Positions 35,954 through 49,200 of a stretch of DNA of 64,000 nucleotides are shown piece by piece. Source of the stretch: Myotis daubentonii (Eukaryota > Chordata > Mammalia > Chiroptera > Vespertilionidae); assembly GCF_963259705.1 (NCBI RefSeq), contig NC_081851.1:61960855-62024854 (forward strand). Direction: 5' to 3'. Numbering within the stretch: position 1 is the first letter of the stretch; every line of letters begins with the position of its first letter. The translations under genes were made by a program, and so were the position numbers. The notes beneath the pieces were generated by a model. It saw only the letters and a list, made by a program, of their open reading frames with translations, was not told the origin of the DNA and made no database searches.

Positions 35954-37966
35954 TTTTTTTTTTTTTTCAGTACAAACCAAAAGACTTTATTTCTTAAACC
36001 AACTGGTAAAAAAAATAGTGAATAACACAAAAACCACAGGATCCTAGCCACACCTCCCACTGAGGTCTAAGGCAGGAGACATGGACACCTAAAGAGGGGA
36101 GGGAGAGGCCACAGTGTGGCTCAAGAGTGTGGCCTGGACACAGGATGTGGGCAAGGTCTGGGTTGTGGCGGGTATGGCAGCCAGAGAAGAGGGAGGGTTC
36201 CCGAGGCGTGCCCAGGCCTTGGCCCGAGCTGCAGGGGTGAGGCAGAGGCCCAGTTTCTCCTCAGCCTGGGCAATTCGGCGGGCAAAGCGGCTTCGATCCC
36301 AGGCACACTGCTCCCAGGAGCTCCTTTGGGCAGCCTGGGCTGGTCCAGCCCAGATAATCAGGAAATGGATGGAGACCTTCTCAGAGAAGTGCACCTTTCT
36401 GGCCTTTTGGGGAGTCTCGGGGTCCGGGCTGGGTGAGGATCCCTGCAGACTTGAGCCGCCTTGGCAGGCGGAGGGGCAGCCGAGGAAGAGGCCAGGGAGG
36501 TGGTGGCTTCTCTCCTGGTAGATAGATGGCCACTCGGAAGGACTCAGCTTCTCCCCATTCCTCAGCAGCTTCCACTCCCTCTGTCTCCTTTCCAGGTGGG
36601 TATGTCCAGTTCCTGAGGAGGGCACTCTGGGCCTGAAGGGAAGAACTGGGGTCCGAGCCAGCTATCTCGGAACCATCTTTCTCATCCTCATTCTCCTCCT
36701 CTGTGTCCTCTCCTGGCCGGTACACCCAGGCCCTCAAGAAGGTACTTGTGGGGGGAATGGAAGAGGGACCCTCAGCTTCTCCCTCCTCCTCAGCTGCTCC
36801 TGAATCACTGTCTTCATCTTCCTCCTCTGTGTCCTCTCCTGGGCAACACACCCAGGCCCTCAAGAAGGTACTTGTGGGGGGAATGGAAGAGGGACCCTCA
36901 GCTTCTCCCTCCTCCTCAGCTGCTCCTGAATCACTGTCTTCATCTTCCTCCTCTGTGTCCTCTCCTGGGCAACACACCCAGGCCCTCAAGAAGGTACTTG
37001 TGGGGGGAATGGAAGAGGGACCCTCAGCTTCTCCCTCCTCCTCAGATGCTCCTGAATCACTGTCTTCATCTTCCTCCTCTGTGTCCTCTCCTGGGCAACA
37101 CACCAGGCCCTCAAGAAGGTACTTGTGGTGGGGATGGCCGACAGACCCTCAGCTTCCCCTGAAGCGTTGTCCCCCTCCTCTTCCTCTGTGATCTTCTTGG
37201 GTTGGTGCTGCCAGGTCCTGAGCAGGGGCCTGTGGCTTAGAACCGAGGAGTGTGGCTCTGAGTCGGCTTCTTTCTCAGCCTTTTCATGCTTTTCCTCAGA
37301 TTCCTCCCCTGAATTACACTCCCAGGCGCTGGGGTGGGAGCCTGCAGATGAAGAGGTAATGGAGGTCTTCCTGGTTTCTTCACTCTCTGTTCTTTCTTCC
37401 TCCTTAGCTCCAGCCTCTTCTTCCCCTGCAGCACACACCCAAGCACTGGGCTTGGATCCTGGGGATGAGGGGGGAGTAGATGTTGTGGGAACTTTATTTA
37501 CAGCTTCTCCATCCTCCTCCTCCTCCCTCCCTGGACAGTGCTCCCAGTGTGATGGAGGGAAAGAGAAGAATGTCATCACTTTATCTTCAGCAACTCCTCC
37601 TTCCTCAGTTTCCTCTTCCCCAGGAGGGCCTTGCAGGGTTCTCAGAAGGCTGAGGGACATGGGAGCAGGCTGGCCACCTATATAGTCACTTCCTTGCTCT
37701 TTGGGGATGCTGGTTGCTTCTTCCCCACCATGTTCTTTATCATCATCTGAAAGTTCCCAGGCTTCAGGAAGAGAACTGTTGGCCTCTCGTCAGGGCAGGA
37801 TGACCCGCCATCCTCCACTGTCTCCAGGCGCCCGCGGAGGGTGCCCACCCCATGGGGCATAGTGGGTGGCCAAAGCAGCCTTAGTCACTTCCTCCAGGCA
37901 AGCTTCTCCCTGATCTGCACTCGTTACTGCGTCCTCCAGCCAGGGCTTTAGAGGTCCAGGGTTCAT
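35954..37966 (-). pseudogene. PPP1R15A: PPP1R15A (GADD34) cDNA copy inside an ERV, broken
   Basis: Intronless and 5'-truncated: the similarity starts around human residue 37, after an ATG (37964-37966) touching the primer binding site. The central acidic PEST-type repeats (PGEDTEEEDEDSDSG) occur as near-identical 126-bp units at about 36740-37120. The C-terminal PP1-binding motif [11 protein letters not shown] is present near 36400, followed by [16 protein letters not shown]. The 3' UTR ends with AATAAA (35986-35991) and, 18 bases later, a 14-base poly(A) (35954-35967). The frame changes several times (near 37800, 37660, 37100 and 36420), so no full protein is encoded. The parent protein recruits PP1 to dephosphorylate eIF2alpha. 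An ordinary L1-made processed pseudogene is the alternative, but no target duplications are seen. Confidence 0.9.
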
Positions 37967-37984
37967 GTCCCTGTTCGGGCCCCA
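37967..37984 (-). promoter_or_regulatory. Retroviral primer binding site, lysine-tRNA type
   Basis: The minus strand reads TGGGGCCCGAACAGGGAC, 17 of 18 matching the lysine-tRNA-3 type site TGGCGCCCGAACAGGGAC. It sits two bases downstream of the LTR's terminal CA, as in intact proviruses. Confidence 0.9.
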
Positions 37985-37986
37985 AT

Positions 37987-38525
37987 TGTTGGGGTCCAAC
38001 CCCAGCAGGTCCAGGGGTTCCCAAAGGTGTGGACGGAGTCGGTGAAGAAGGAATGACACGGAGAAAGCGTTCAGTTGATCAGCAGCCTACCCAGGATCTC
38101 AGCCAGGTTCTGTCCAGGATCTCCAGCCAAGTTCTGTGTTATATTGTCTTCTTACACCTGTATTTATACCAGTTGATTTTAATCCTGTTGATTTCTATTC
38201 CAAAGGTTAGGGCGTTTCTTATCTCCATTCCAGGGAGTAAAGATTATGTCGCTTAAGGGTGATTGTTCGTAGTTAAAGTGATTAACTACCTGCCTGGCAT
38301 TTAGTTAAGGGGTTTTATTCCCTCCCTAACTTCAGGGAAAAATCCCTACCTGGGGAAACAACCTCGGAGAGGTGACCTTGGTTAAAACACATAGCCCCAA
38401 GAAGGAGAGCAAACATATTAAGAACAGTATGCCATATACACCAGGTCCCTTGAAACATATGCTGTGCAGATGTTTCTTCCCTGCAGCGACTGTGTCAAGC
38501 AGCAAGGATGGCCCGGCTTCCGGCA
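37987..38525 (-). mobile_element. 5' LTR of a class II ERV
   Basis: The LTR runs TG...CA on the minus strand (TGCCGGAAGCCGGGCCATCC to ...GGTTGGACCCCAACA). It contains a TATA-like GGTATAAATACAGG and is homologous throughout to the solo LTR at 50487-51248. It is 539 bp, shorter because it has fewer copies of an internal AGAACCTGGCTGGAGATCC-type repeat. The left flank continues into the primer binding site, identifying it as the 5' LTR. Confidence 0.9.
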
Positions 38526-39539
38526 TTCAGGCCTTTGTTGCAGGTTGTATTTCAATAAGATCCCACTGTCCTTGCATCAGGAAACCTTGACACACCAAGG
38601 AGCACACTGCAAAGCTTCCTTGCTTCCCAGGCTAACTGCCCCTCTCCTGGCAGCCGAAACCCAGAGGCACACAGTGGTTTTATACCCTCATTGGTTAGCC
38701 GATTCCCATCCCAGAGCCACCTGACTAGTTCCTCCACCTTTACCAACTCTGTGTGGTTCTCAGGTTCCCATAATCTCAAGGTCCCAGCTGTGATGCTCCC
38801 CCCGGCCCCCCGTCTCCTCCTGTGCCACTTCGTCTACATTGGTTTGCATCGAGCGCGGTGCTTGGCAGCCCATGGGGAGGGCCTGCCCCTCTGAACGGAA
38901 AGCCCACCTGTGCTTTTGCAGCGAGGTGCCATTGCACGGCACAGTGAGCCGGCTTGGCTTTCAGTGCTCCTCTGGCCCTGGCCTACCAAGAGGGCAAAGA
39001 ATGAGCAACCCTGACTCGGCTCACAGGCGGCTCTCAGCCTGCCGAGGGCGTTGCTCTGCCCTCAAGCACTGTCTCGAACCCCAGGAGCTTCATACTTGTG
39101 AAGGAGGCAGTGTGGTGCAGTGGGAGGGGCACGGCTTAGAAGTCAGGGGTGCTGGGTCTGTCTCTCTTGAAGTAGCCCCACCCTGCACTGTTGATATTTG
39201 GCTCTGTTCACTAATGAGTTTCTAGATTCTAGAGGAGTCTCAACTGGGCTGACTGGGCACGTCAAGTCTCTGACATGTATCTGTTCCATGCCAGTAGGCT
39301 ACCTCAGGAATGTCCTCATGGAGATCACAGAAACACAAGAAAGAGCAAGGCCTCTCGAGTTATAGACTTACAAGCATCATACTTGCACTTCTGCTTCATT
39401 CTATTACCCAAAGCCAGGCACAGGGTCAAGTCCAGAGACAGAGGCAGAGGACATTTCAAAGTTAAATGCCCAAGGGGGTGGATGCAGAGAGGGTAAAAGA
39501 TCATTCAACCCATCAGGAAGACCTATCAATTCTACCTTA
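38526..39539. other. Intergenic DNA right of the ERV
   Basis: Moderately GC-rich DNA without a recognised gene or repeat. Several short open frames overlap on both strands and look like chance. Confidence 0.4.
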
Positions 39540-39800
39540 GAAATACTTTCCACACCTGTCCAATACTCCTTCTATCTTATTGCTACCACCACTTCAGTTC
39601 ACCATGTTCTCTCTTACTTATCACCACCTGACTGCTCTGTCCAAATCTTTCTTGTCCATTCCTTCTCAGACCATTCTCAATGCAGCAATGAGAATAAACT
39701 TAAAAAGAAAACCTGCTCTGACCACTCATTTAATTAAGTCTGCCAAATGGTTTCCTATTGTTCTCAGGATAAAGGTGAAAATCCTGACTAAGGCCTGAAT
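39540..39800 (+). repeat. L2-like ancient LINE relic
   Basis: Text such as 'aagtctgccaaatggtttcc' and 'tcaggataaaggtgaaaatc' matches the general pattern of old L2 3' regions. Confidence 0.5.
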
Positions 39801-40132
39801 TGTTTTCAATTTTCAATTGATGGGTTATTTAAAAGCAAATAGGTGAACCTGGTGAAAGGGAGAAAGAGTAAAAAGGGAGTGTGGGAAAGAGAGGTTTTGT
39901 AATGACTTCCATGTGAGAACAGCCTGGGAGCCCTTTCTCCAGCTTCATCTCCTTCCATCCTTTCTCTGACTTTATGGTTGGAACACATCATAATTCCCCA
40001 ACTTGTACACTATTTCAAGCCTCTGGGGTCTTACTTGGACGCTCTGTTTCCAAGTAGAGTTCTTTATCCCTCCTTTTGGTACGGATTCAAAACTCTCTGC
40101 CTTATCCCCTGTTAAAAAGAAAAGAGGAGAAG

Positions 40133-40197
40133 AGCCTTGATTGGTTTGGCTCAGTGGATAGAGCATTGGCCTGCGGACTGATGGGTCTCAGGTTCAG
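40133..40197 (+). repeat. VES-type SINE head fragment
   Basis: AGCCTTGATTGGTTTGGCTCAG to 'actgatgggtctcaggttca' only. It then breaks off in the B box into GA-rich DNA. Confidence 0.8.
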
Positions 40198-40571
40198 GAG
40201 AGGAAGAGGAGGGGGAGAGGAAGACAGGTTTCATTCCACGAATTGCTTTTTGCTAATAAGAAAACTGTATACCTGATTCAATTAAATAGTTACTTGTTAG
40301 ATATTTAATATATATTTTTGTCTATTAACAGATTCCATTCTTACCTTCATTGTGGAAGTTGCCTATAATGGTAATATAATATTCTCTGATCCTCAGCTGT
40401 TTTGCACCTGGGGTTTCCCTTTTGTCAAAAGGCTGGGGGAGGGGTGTTGGATGAGAATTAAATGACTTCCTTCTCACGTGAATGGGAGGAGCCCTTTATT
40501 CCACCTCCTGAGCAGCTCCATTAAAAGCTATCACTGCCCCTATAGCGCAGGCTCATTCACATGGACCCAGC

Positions 40572-42200
40572 ATGGCCGATAAGTCAAAACTTATTGACTA
40601 CATCGATGAAGCTTTGGAAAAATCTAAAGAAACTGCACTTTCTCGCTTGTTTTTCACCCATCAGGGGATTCCTTACCCTGTCACCATGTGCACCTCAGAA
40701 ACCTTCCAAGCCTTGGACACCTTTGAAGCCAGAAGGGATGACATCCTGCTGGCATCTTATCCAAAGTGTGGTAAATAGAAGCTCATGTTCACTTTGTCAT
40801 GACATAGTGCGTGGGTAGGGCAGGGTGCAAGGCCAAGGTGGGGAGGGAAGCTAGCCAGAAATCAGTGAGGGGAGGGCCAAGAGGGGTCAGAGCACAGGTT
40901 GCCAAGTCAGTAACTGAAATGGCTAGATCTGGAAACCTCAGGATCTGAGGAAGGAGGTGTGTGTGTGAAATGAACGTGATGGCTGGTGGGTAGAAGGAGA
41001 GAGATGCACAGAGGGGCCGGAAACAGAAACAGGAATGCAGGAAAGTCTGATTGCCATGGAGCACTGACTGTAGTAGAGATTTTCATCCTGATTTTTGACT
41101 GAGGAAAAACCATGGCCACGTCCATAATTTAGGTAATGATTTCCATGTAACGGGTTCTTTTTCAGGACCAAGCATCAATCCTCCGGTTTCTCAAACCAAC
41201 TTTATAATGGTCGTTCATCGGTGGACAATAAGACATTAAGAATCCAAATTATCTAATTTTACACCATCTACTTTTGATTCTTTTAACCGTAATTTTATCT
41301 CTGTTTATTAAAGCCAACCTCACTCATTTAACATTTTTCTTTCTCTTAACTGATGCTGGGATTTTATAAAATCAAAGTTATATACTCCTATTGAAAATAT
41401 TCATTAATGTAAGATAAAATAACATATGATATATAAAAGCAATCATTGCCACAGCATACAATTTTTCTATAATGAACATGTTATAATTAGAAACGAAATA
41501 CTGTCTCATGTTAAAGGAGAAATCTGAGTAATAAGTTGAATTTTATATTAATGTAGAGAAAAAAGTTGAATTTTATATTAATGTAAGTAAATACTGTTTT
41601 CCACAAACCTTTGTTTCTTGCCACAGCCCAGGTTATTTTAAACACAGAAGAACCAACTGTACACATCAGGGAATGGTGGTTCATCTTACTTTTTATGATG
41701 GATATGCTAAAGTAACATGCCTTTACTATATCAAGCCTCTTTAGTGAACTTTGATTGTCTGATTTTTCTTTGAGGTTCAAATTGGATTCTTCACATCATT
41801 AGTGAATTAATATTTGCTGATTCTAAAAAAAAGTATGAATATCCAGAATTCCCAATTCTTGAATGTGGGGACCCAGAAAAATATCAGGTTAGTATAAAAC
41901 AGCCTGTACACTTATAGCAAATTATTAAAGAAAGATTTCTTCTGTTTGAGGGATCTTTTAGTTTTGAGTTCAGAACGTACAATACTTACAATTGTTGTAA
42001 GTTATTGTGTGCTTACCATATCCCCAGCACTTTTCAGGGATCATCTCATTTTATTACAGAATAACCTTATCACCATATTCCAAAGGATAACACTGTAGAG
42101 ACTTGCTTAAGGTCAAGGAGGTAATAAATTGCAGGGCTAAGATTTGAACCCAAGTTTTCTGATTTGAGTTGTTAACCTAGTCTATACAGTATAGCCAGCT

Positions 42201-42236
<36 letters not shown>

Positions 42237-43256
42237 GAAAGCTTCCCTGTAAAAACGGAGTCTTTTCAGAGCATCTGAATTAACATGAAAAATGTTCTAT
42301 AAGGTGAGTGAGACACATGGCTGTAGCTCCAGGGTTTCTGGAAAATATCTTAACTCTGTATGGTATTTGGGTTTTGAATATCTGTAACTTATCAGAATTT
42401 TTTTTTCCTCCAGGTAATTTTAAAAACATTTTTTTTTGTACTTTTGTAATTTTATCATATGTAAGAACAAAAATATTTTTCTATGCAACTTGCATAGAAC
42501 TCCACATAAAAGATATTCACTTTACAGAAAACTTTTCTAAAATACATATATTTTCTTAAATGAGACGTAGTTATATCTAGTCTTTACATTGCTTACTGTT
42601 TGGTTATATCACATTTTCATGAACATATTATTATATTGTTTATCTAGTTTTGTTAGAATTACCTCCTATTTGCCCCTTGGTATTTTTCTAATCCTTTTAG
42701 GAACTTTGCCATTTCTCACATGTCTTTATGGTGGAAAAAGGACTCTATCACTTAATCTGAAAATTACCACCTGTGTGATTCTTCAAAACCTCAAAGCCTG
42801 TGGTTAATCTCTAAAATGAGGGTTACAATGTCTACCTGAGAGGATTATTGTAAATGAACCTAAAAGTACATCTAAGACTAAAAAGTGCAATTTTTATAAA
42901 TCAAGTATTATGACTCCCAGTCACCATGTGGACCCATACCATTGAATGTAGAAGAGATAACGAATTCAGGCAAAGAGGGGATTGCGGATTATGAGCATTT
43001 TTGAACAAAATATTTGGTATGATTGTGAGAAAAGGTAAATGTTTTAAAAAATTGATAGGCAATATCCAACAAGAAAGTTCAAAAGGAGGATTTTAACTAT
43101 TTATTCATTTATGATTCTCCACTCCTCATCTGCACAAAGGAAATAGACATGTAAAAAAAAAAAAAAAAGAGGAGGAAGAGAAGACAGCGCAATAGTGATG
43201 CTTAAAACTACTATCAGACACTCACTAAGTTTAGGAGTGATTCACTATACACATAA

Positions 43257-43289
<33 letters not shown>

Positions 43290-46200
43290 CACACACTTTC
43301 ACCTTGTTGTGTATATTTTTAAGAGAATGAAACAGTTTCCATCGCCAAGGATTTTGGCAACTCATCTCCATTATGACAAACTACCCGGGTCCATCTTCAA
43401 GAATAAAGTTAAGGTGAGTGTCCTTTCCGACTGGTATTTCAGTGTGAAGTTTTTAATGTATAGCTATTGGCTTTCTGAGCTATATGATAAATTTGTTACT
43501 CATCATAGACTTTTAATAAATGACATGTAAGATTTGGGCATTTCTTTTGTTGTTTCTTTCCTCAGATATATCTGTTGTAGTTGCATAAATCAAAGGAATT
43601 TTCTGCTAGGATATATAACATACATATTTTAAAATCCGTTTTATAGTGAAGAGATTTCAGAACCCCACTAGGATAATTAGTGTTTAACAAATGAATACAA
43701 ACTAGAAAAATAAGCAAAAAGTGTTCCTTTAGTTCTATCTGGTGAGCACTAGTTACCTGAAGTCTGAAATGATTTTATTTCTGAATTTCACATGTAATAG
43801 CAAACTTCATGTCATACATAAATTACTATAGGTGTTTTGGCTACTCTTTTTTGTTTAAAAAAAAAACTTGTTTTATTAAACAGTATTGATCTATTCTCAT
43901 AATTATTAGTTTTTATCCAATCGTTTTTTGTTTTCACCTGACTCTCCCCAATTCCTTATTTCTGGGTGCCTCTTTTCTCTGTCTCGGGAGCAAAGATGAG
44001 AATTAATTAAAATAAGGATTCAAACTCTTGAATGCCACAAATAAGAATGAGAGGATAGAGCAATAATAGCAAAGAAAGTGGGAGAAGGGAAACAGCTAAG
44101 ATAACTGCAATGGTAATAGGAAAGAGGGGACATAATGGAGGAGGAAAGAAATCACTAGGGAAGTGTAGGCTTAAAATTAGTGCCTTGTAGCCAGGGTACA
44201 GGATCCTAGGAACTTAGAATTGGAAAATACCTTAAAGGTCATCTACTCCGCCCTAGCCAGTTTGGCTCAGTGGATAGAGCATTGGCTTGGGGACTGAAGG
44301 GTCCCAGGTTCGATTCCGGTTGAGGGCACATGGCCGGGTTGTGGGCTCGATCCACAGTAGGGGGCGTGCAGGAGGCAGCTGATCAATGATTCTCTCTCAT
44401 TGTTGATGTTTCTAGCTCTCTCTTCTTCTCCCTTCCTCTCTGAAATCAATAAAAATATATTTAGAAAACAAACACACAAAAAAGGTCATCTACTCCAATC
44501 ATCACGAGGTGTTTGAATTCCAGTAAGTGGCTGTCTGGATTCTGATTTATAAAACATTTGGATTTGGAGAGAAACAGTTTCACTGTCACAGGAATACAAG
44601 GGAAGTGGCCAAGGGAAAAGAAAAAAAAGAGCCAAGGGAAGTGGTTGATGCTGGGGATTTGTCCACATCCAGCTGGCCTTCACTGTTCAAATTTATGGCT
44701 TTGTAAAATTATAAACTGCTACAAGCCAGGGAAACTAATAAATGTTAGCCAAAGCCCCAAATATAACACCCTCAAGTGACAAAAATTGGCTGTCTTTGGA
44801 TTGGGGGCAAGGGTAGGTGAAATATATAGATCCCAGCTTATTTATCTCTATTCAATTGTATCCTGTATTTCTTTATTTTTTTAAATATATTTTATTGATT
44901 TTTTACGAAGAGGAAGGGAGAGAGATAGAGAGTTAGAAACATCAATGAGAGAAAAACATTGATCAACTGCCTCCTGCACACTCCCTACTGGGGATGTGCC
45001 CACAACCAAGGTACATGCCCTTGACCAGAATCGAACCTGGGACCTTTCAGTCCGTAGGCTGATGCTCTATCCACTGAGCCAAACCGGTTAGGGCTCCTGT
45101 ATTTCTTTAGACCAAGCATGTCAAACTCAAAAGCTAACATGAGCCAAATACAGGAGGCATGTGGCCCACAGGCCATGAATTTGACATGCTTGCTTTAGAC
45201 TGACAAGGTGTTTTGCCATCCTGATTCCCTTTCAGTTTCATGTCATCTACAATCTGATAAGTACAGCTTCTATATCTTTACCCAAATCAACCATTAAAAC
45301 GATGGCCTGGTCAGGACAGGAGAAATGCCTCAAAACCCCTCCAGGCATGTTTACCTTAATTCTTTAGCCTCCTTTCACAGGAGTTCTATATACTTAATTG
45401 CTTCTGCTTTCAGCTTACAATCTTCCATTTTGTAGAAGAAGTAATTAGCAACAAATTTCTAATTTAGAAACTGTCTAAGGAAAGCTTGGTGTTTGTCAAC
45501 AAGGACTTGTGAGAACGCATGGTGCCCCCTGGTGGTCAACTTCTTGTATGGGATCCCAAATCATCTATTTAGTCAATTCTGGAAAACTTCCCCCTGACGG
45601 AAGTCAGGTTCACAAATCTGCAGTTTGCCAATCCATGCCTGCCTCCTTTCTGAACCTGGAATCATTTCTGCCAATTTCTAGTCCTCGGAAGCTTTTGTGT
45701 GTCGTCTCAGATTCCTCAGTGGCCATTAGCAGTGCTCAATACTGTATTCTTCAATTTCCTCAGTTCTTGAAATGGAATTCGTTAGGCCAGAAAGCCCAAC
45801 TAAATTCACTTAGAGCAGCCAGATATTCTCCTGCAATCATTTGGTTCTCTTGGGTTTCAATGTGCTCTTCACAATGTTCCTTTCACACTTTTCATTCAAA
45901 AGAACAAATTCACTCCTCATCAGAGAGGACAGGCATAACATGGGGAGTCAGAGTTCTGCTGCATCTACATCACCCATCACACCTCGGGCCCTGGAGAGTG
46001 GGCCTGCCATTCTTTGATCTTCCGACACCAAACTCTAAACATTGTCCTTCATATTTACTTTGCTTAAGGGTTCAACCTCTTAGCTCATGCGCTTGTGAGC
46101 TTGCTCTTTTTTCCTTTTTTATACCTTCTATGTATGCCTCTTTACTGTCTAAACTCATTAGCAAAAATCTTCTCCTACAATATCAATGTTCTTTTTCTTC

Positions 46201-49200
46201 TTTTCTCCCCTCTCCCAAGACTTCCCCATCTGTCACCTCCAATTCCTCAGTTTTTTACGATCATTCTTTCTCTTCATATTAACAAAAGTATGTAGCATAC
46301 AAAGGACACATGATTTTGCCCACCCTTTCACTTTTCCAAAGTTGAAAACATAGACCTAAACCAATTAACTTAGTTTTATCTCCCTAGATACTGGTGATAT
46401 TTCGAAATCCTAAAGATACTGCAGTATCTTTTTTCCATTTCCACAATGATGTCCCTGATATTCCAAGCTATGGCTCTTGGGATGAATTCTTCAGACAATT
46501 CATGAAAGGACAAGGTATGACAGTTGGTAAAATAATTCTCCTTACTTTGACAGATGATCACATAAGTATGAAAATTCAAATGTGTTTTAGGGTAAAGAAA
46601 GAAAGGAGATTAAGGCGGATCCAGGAACCAAAAGTAACTTTTCAATGAAATGTTATAGCCCCACTAGTTCTGTGTATCAAACAGTACATTACTGTTCTTA
46701 AAAATAATGTGGACGATTTATATGTGACTATGAGTATGAGTGGCCATATAGACATGGGACAAAGAGGCTTAAAACAGAGTCATGTAGAAAAGTGTTTCTA
46801 GTTCCTTTCCCTTAAGTTTCTGTCTAACACGATAACAAGCAAAAATAGATAAAATCATGACACCGAGTAACCACACTTACGTATTTATTTACCAGAAAGG
46901 AAATGAATTTTTTGTTAGACCAGGTTGATGGTTTACTCTGGTTATTGATAACTACAATTGTAGAAGTGCCTACTAATGCTCCAGGTATTAAACTAGATGT
47001 TATAAATCCATGATTTCATTTCAGACCATAACAACCTATAAGTAAGGCAGTATTGGTCCCATGGCACGAATGAGGAAACTAATCAAAAAAGTTAAATCAC
47101 TTGCCACTGGCCCTACTGCTTCTAAGTGGCAGTGACTCTGCTTCCACAGGTTAACTACTGCCTTCTTTTAGTAGCGGCTCTGTTGAGTTTTCATAGTGGA
47201 GAAGGAAGAACTAATGCCAGGTGAGCCTTGAGGAGAAATCATTGCCAGGTCCCTCTAAGAAGATTGCTTTTAAAGGTGATCACCCAGCAATGCCAGGCCA
47301 TCCCACATGCATGGACGCTGGGTACAGCACTGGCTCCTTAGTAAAGATCAAACATTAGGATTGGGATGTTGGAGAAACAGAAAGTGCACAGGAGATGTTT
47401 ATGAGGCACCATTAAGGAAGCTTTGGTTTGTCTGGTAACTACTCACTAAGACTGGATGGAGGTAGTGAAGGCAAGTCTGAAACATTACCCCATTAATACT
47501 ACAAGAGAGCATTCAACCATGAGAACTCTATTTTAGGGAATCTTTGTTGCCCTATCCATCCTTTTGGCCTAATTATTTGATGGACTACGATGAGATATGG
47601 TGGCAATAACTTGGAGGGCGTTTCTGCCTTGTGAACTTAAAAATTCAGCTTAATGGAGGCAGCTCAATACACTGGAAAATGTGTGTGATTTGTAATGAGA
47701 AGGCCTGGATTAGGACTCACCACCTCTTATGATATATTAGTGATTAATATTAGATAAAATAGCTACCACTTACTTAGCAGTGACTACTTGCCAGGCACTA
47801 CATGCTATCATTAACACGCGTTATTTAACTCTAATTCTCAAAGACCCCTCTATGGATAATACTATTATTATCCCCATTTAATGAAGAAAGAAAGAGAGAC
47901 ATAGAAAGGTCACACAGCTATCAAGTAGCAGATTAATTAATGGCTTCTTTTAGTCGTGGCTCTGTTTTCCAACTGTATGTTTTATGAAGTCTAAACACAC
48001 ATCAAGCGATTCTGATAAAAACTTAGTATTCTGGCTTCTAAGACTTAAAATACAAAAATAGTATGTAATGTTTCATTAATAATGTTTATGTCCATTACAT
48101 GATGAAGTAATACTATTTTGTCGTATACTGGGTTAAATAAAATAAAATGTTAAAATTAATTCCACCTATTCCTTTTTTTTTTTAATGTGGCTAATAGAAA
48201 AATTTAAATTACAGGTATAATTTAAATTTTGGACAATACTGACCTAGATAATATCTGTCGCATCATTTCTTTCTGGCATTATCTCTGTCAGTTTTCATGT
48301 ATCAATCACTATTTCTGAATTATTTTATTCACCTAAATATTCATGAATGTCTTGCAGTTTTTATCAAACCATTTTACAACTTGCTTAATTGTGTTGTTAT
48401 TTATGAAGATAAAATGAACAAATATCTAGTAAGACTGGCTATGCCAGTTCTCTTGGAGCAGGGATTTAATATAACTTATAAACATCTTGTTTGAGCTCAA
48501 TCAAATATAGATAGTTTATATTTTAACCTCCATTATTTTAAATTCCTTAAGATTTTTTTCTTGTGTTTTTAGTTTCTTGGGGAAGCTATTTTGACTTTGC
48601 AATTAATTGGAACAAACATCTTGATAATGAAAATGTTAAGTTCATATTATATGAGGACCTGAAAGAGGTGAGATTATGATTATTGATATTCTACAGCAAG
48701 ATTTATTATAAACTACAACATGGAACACTTATATATAATGTCTGGATGTATGAACACATATTGTATTCAATGAAAAAGAAAGAAGAATATTCAGATATGT
48801 GTATACTGTTAGGGAAAACAAACAACGCATAAGTGCTTAGGTTGACTATTTAATATAAATAAAAATAATGCTTAGCAATTTATAACTAACAGTTGCTGCT
48901 TTATTTTCCTTTTATGATAGATGGTCCAAATTAGGAATGAGAAAAGCAATAGGTAGGTCTTAACTGAGATTTAATTGAACATGCATTCGACTTTGGATTT
49001 ATGTTTTCCATGTAATTTTCAATTGTTTATTCACAAACAGTGAGTGATTGCTCAGCATGGTTCTAGGCCCTTGGGATACATCAGTGAGCAGACCAGACAC
49101 ATTTCCCTGCCCTGGAGAAGCTGACATTCTCCCTAGAGAAGGCAAGAAGACAGAGTGATAAATAATAAACAATAAAAATAAAAATGTGTATGATAGTGAG

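Noticed and set aside
35954..37966. PPP1R15A copy as a plain L1-made processed pseudogene
   Set aside because: Not excluded, but less favoured: no target duplications border it, its 5' end abuts the primer binding site exactly, and same-orientation pol text follows its poly(A).
45509..46282. A 257-codon open frame in SULT6B1 intron 3
   Set aside because: No recognisable domain, low-complexity serine/leucine-rich translation, no splice context, and the DNA resembles an old repeat.
48297..48494. Short open frame in SULT6B1 intron 4
   Set aside because: AT-rich chance frame with no conserved features.
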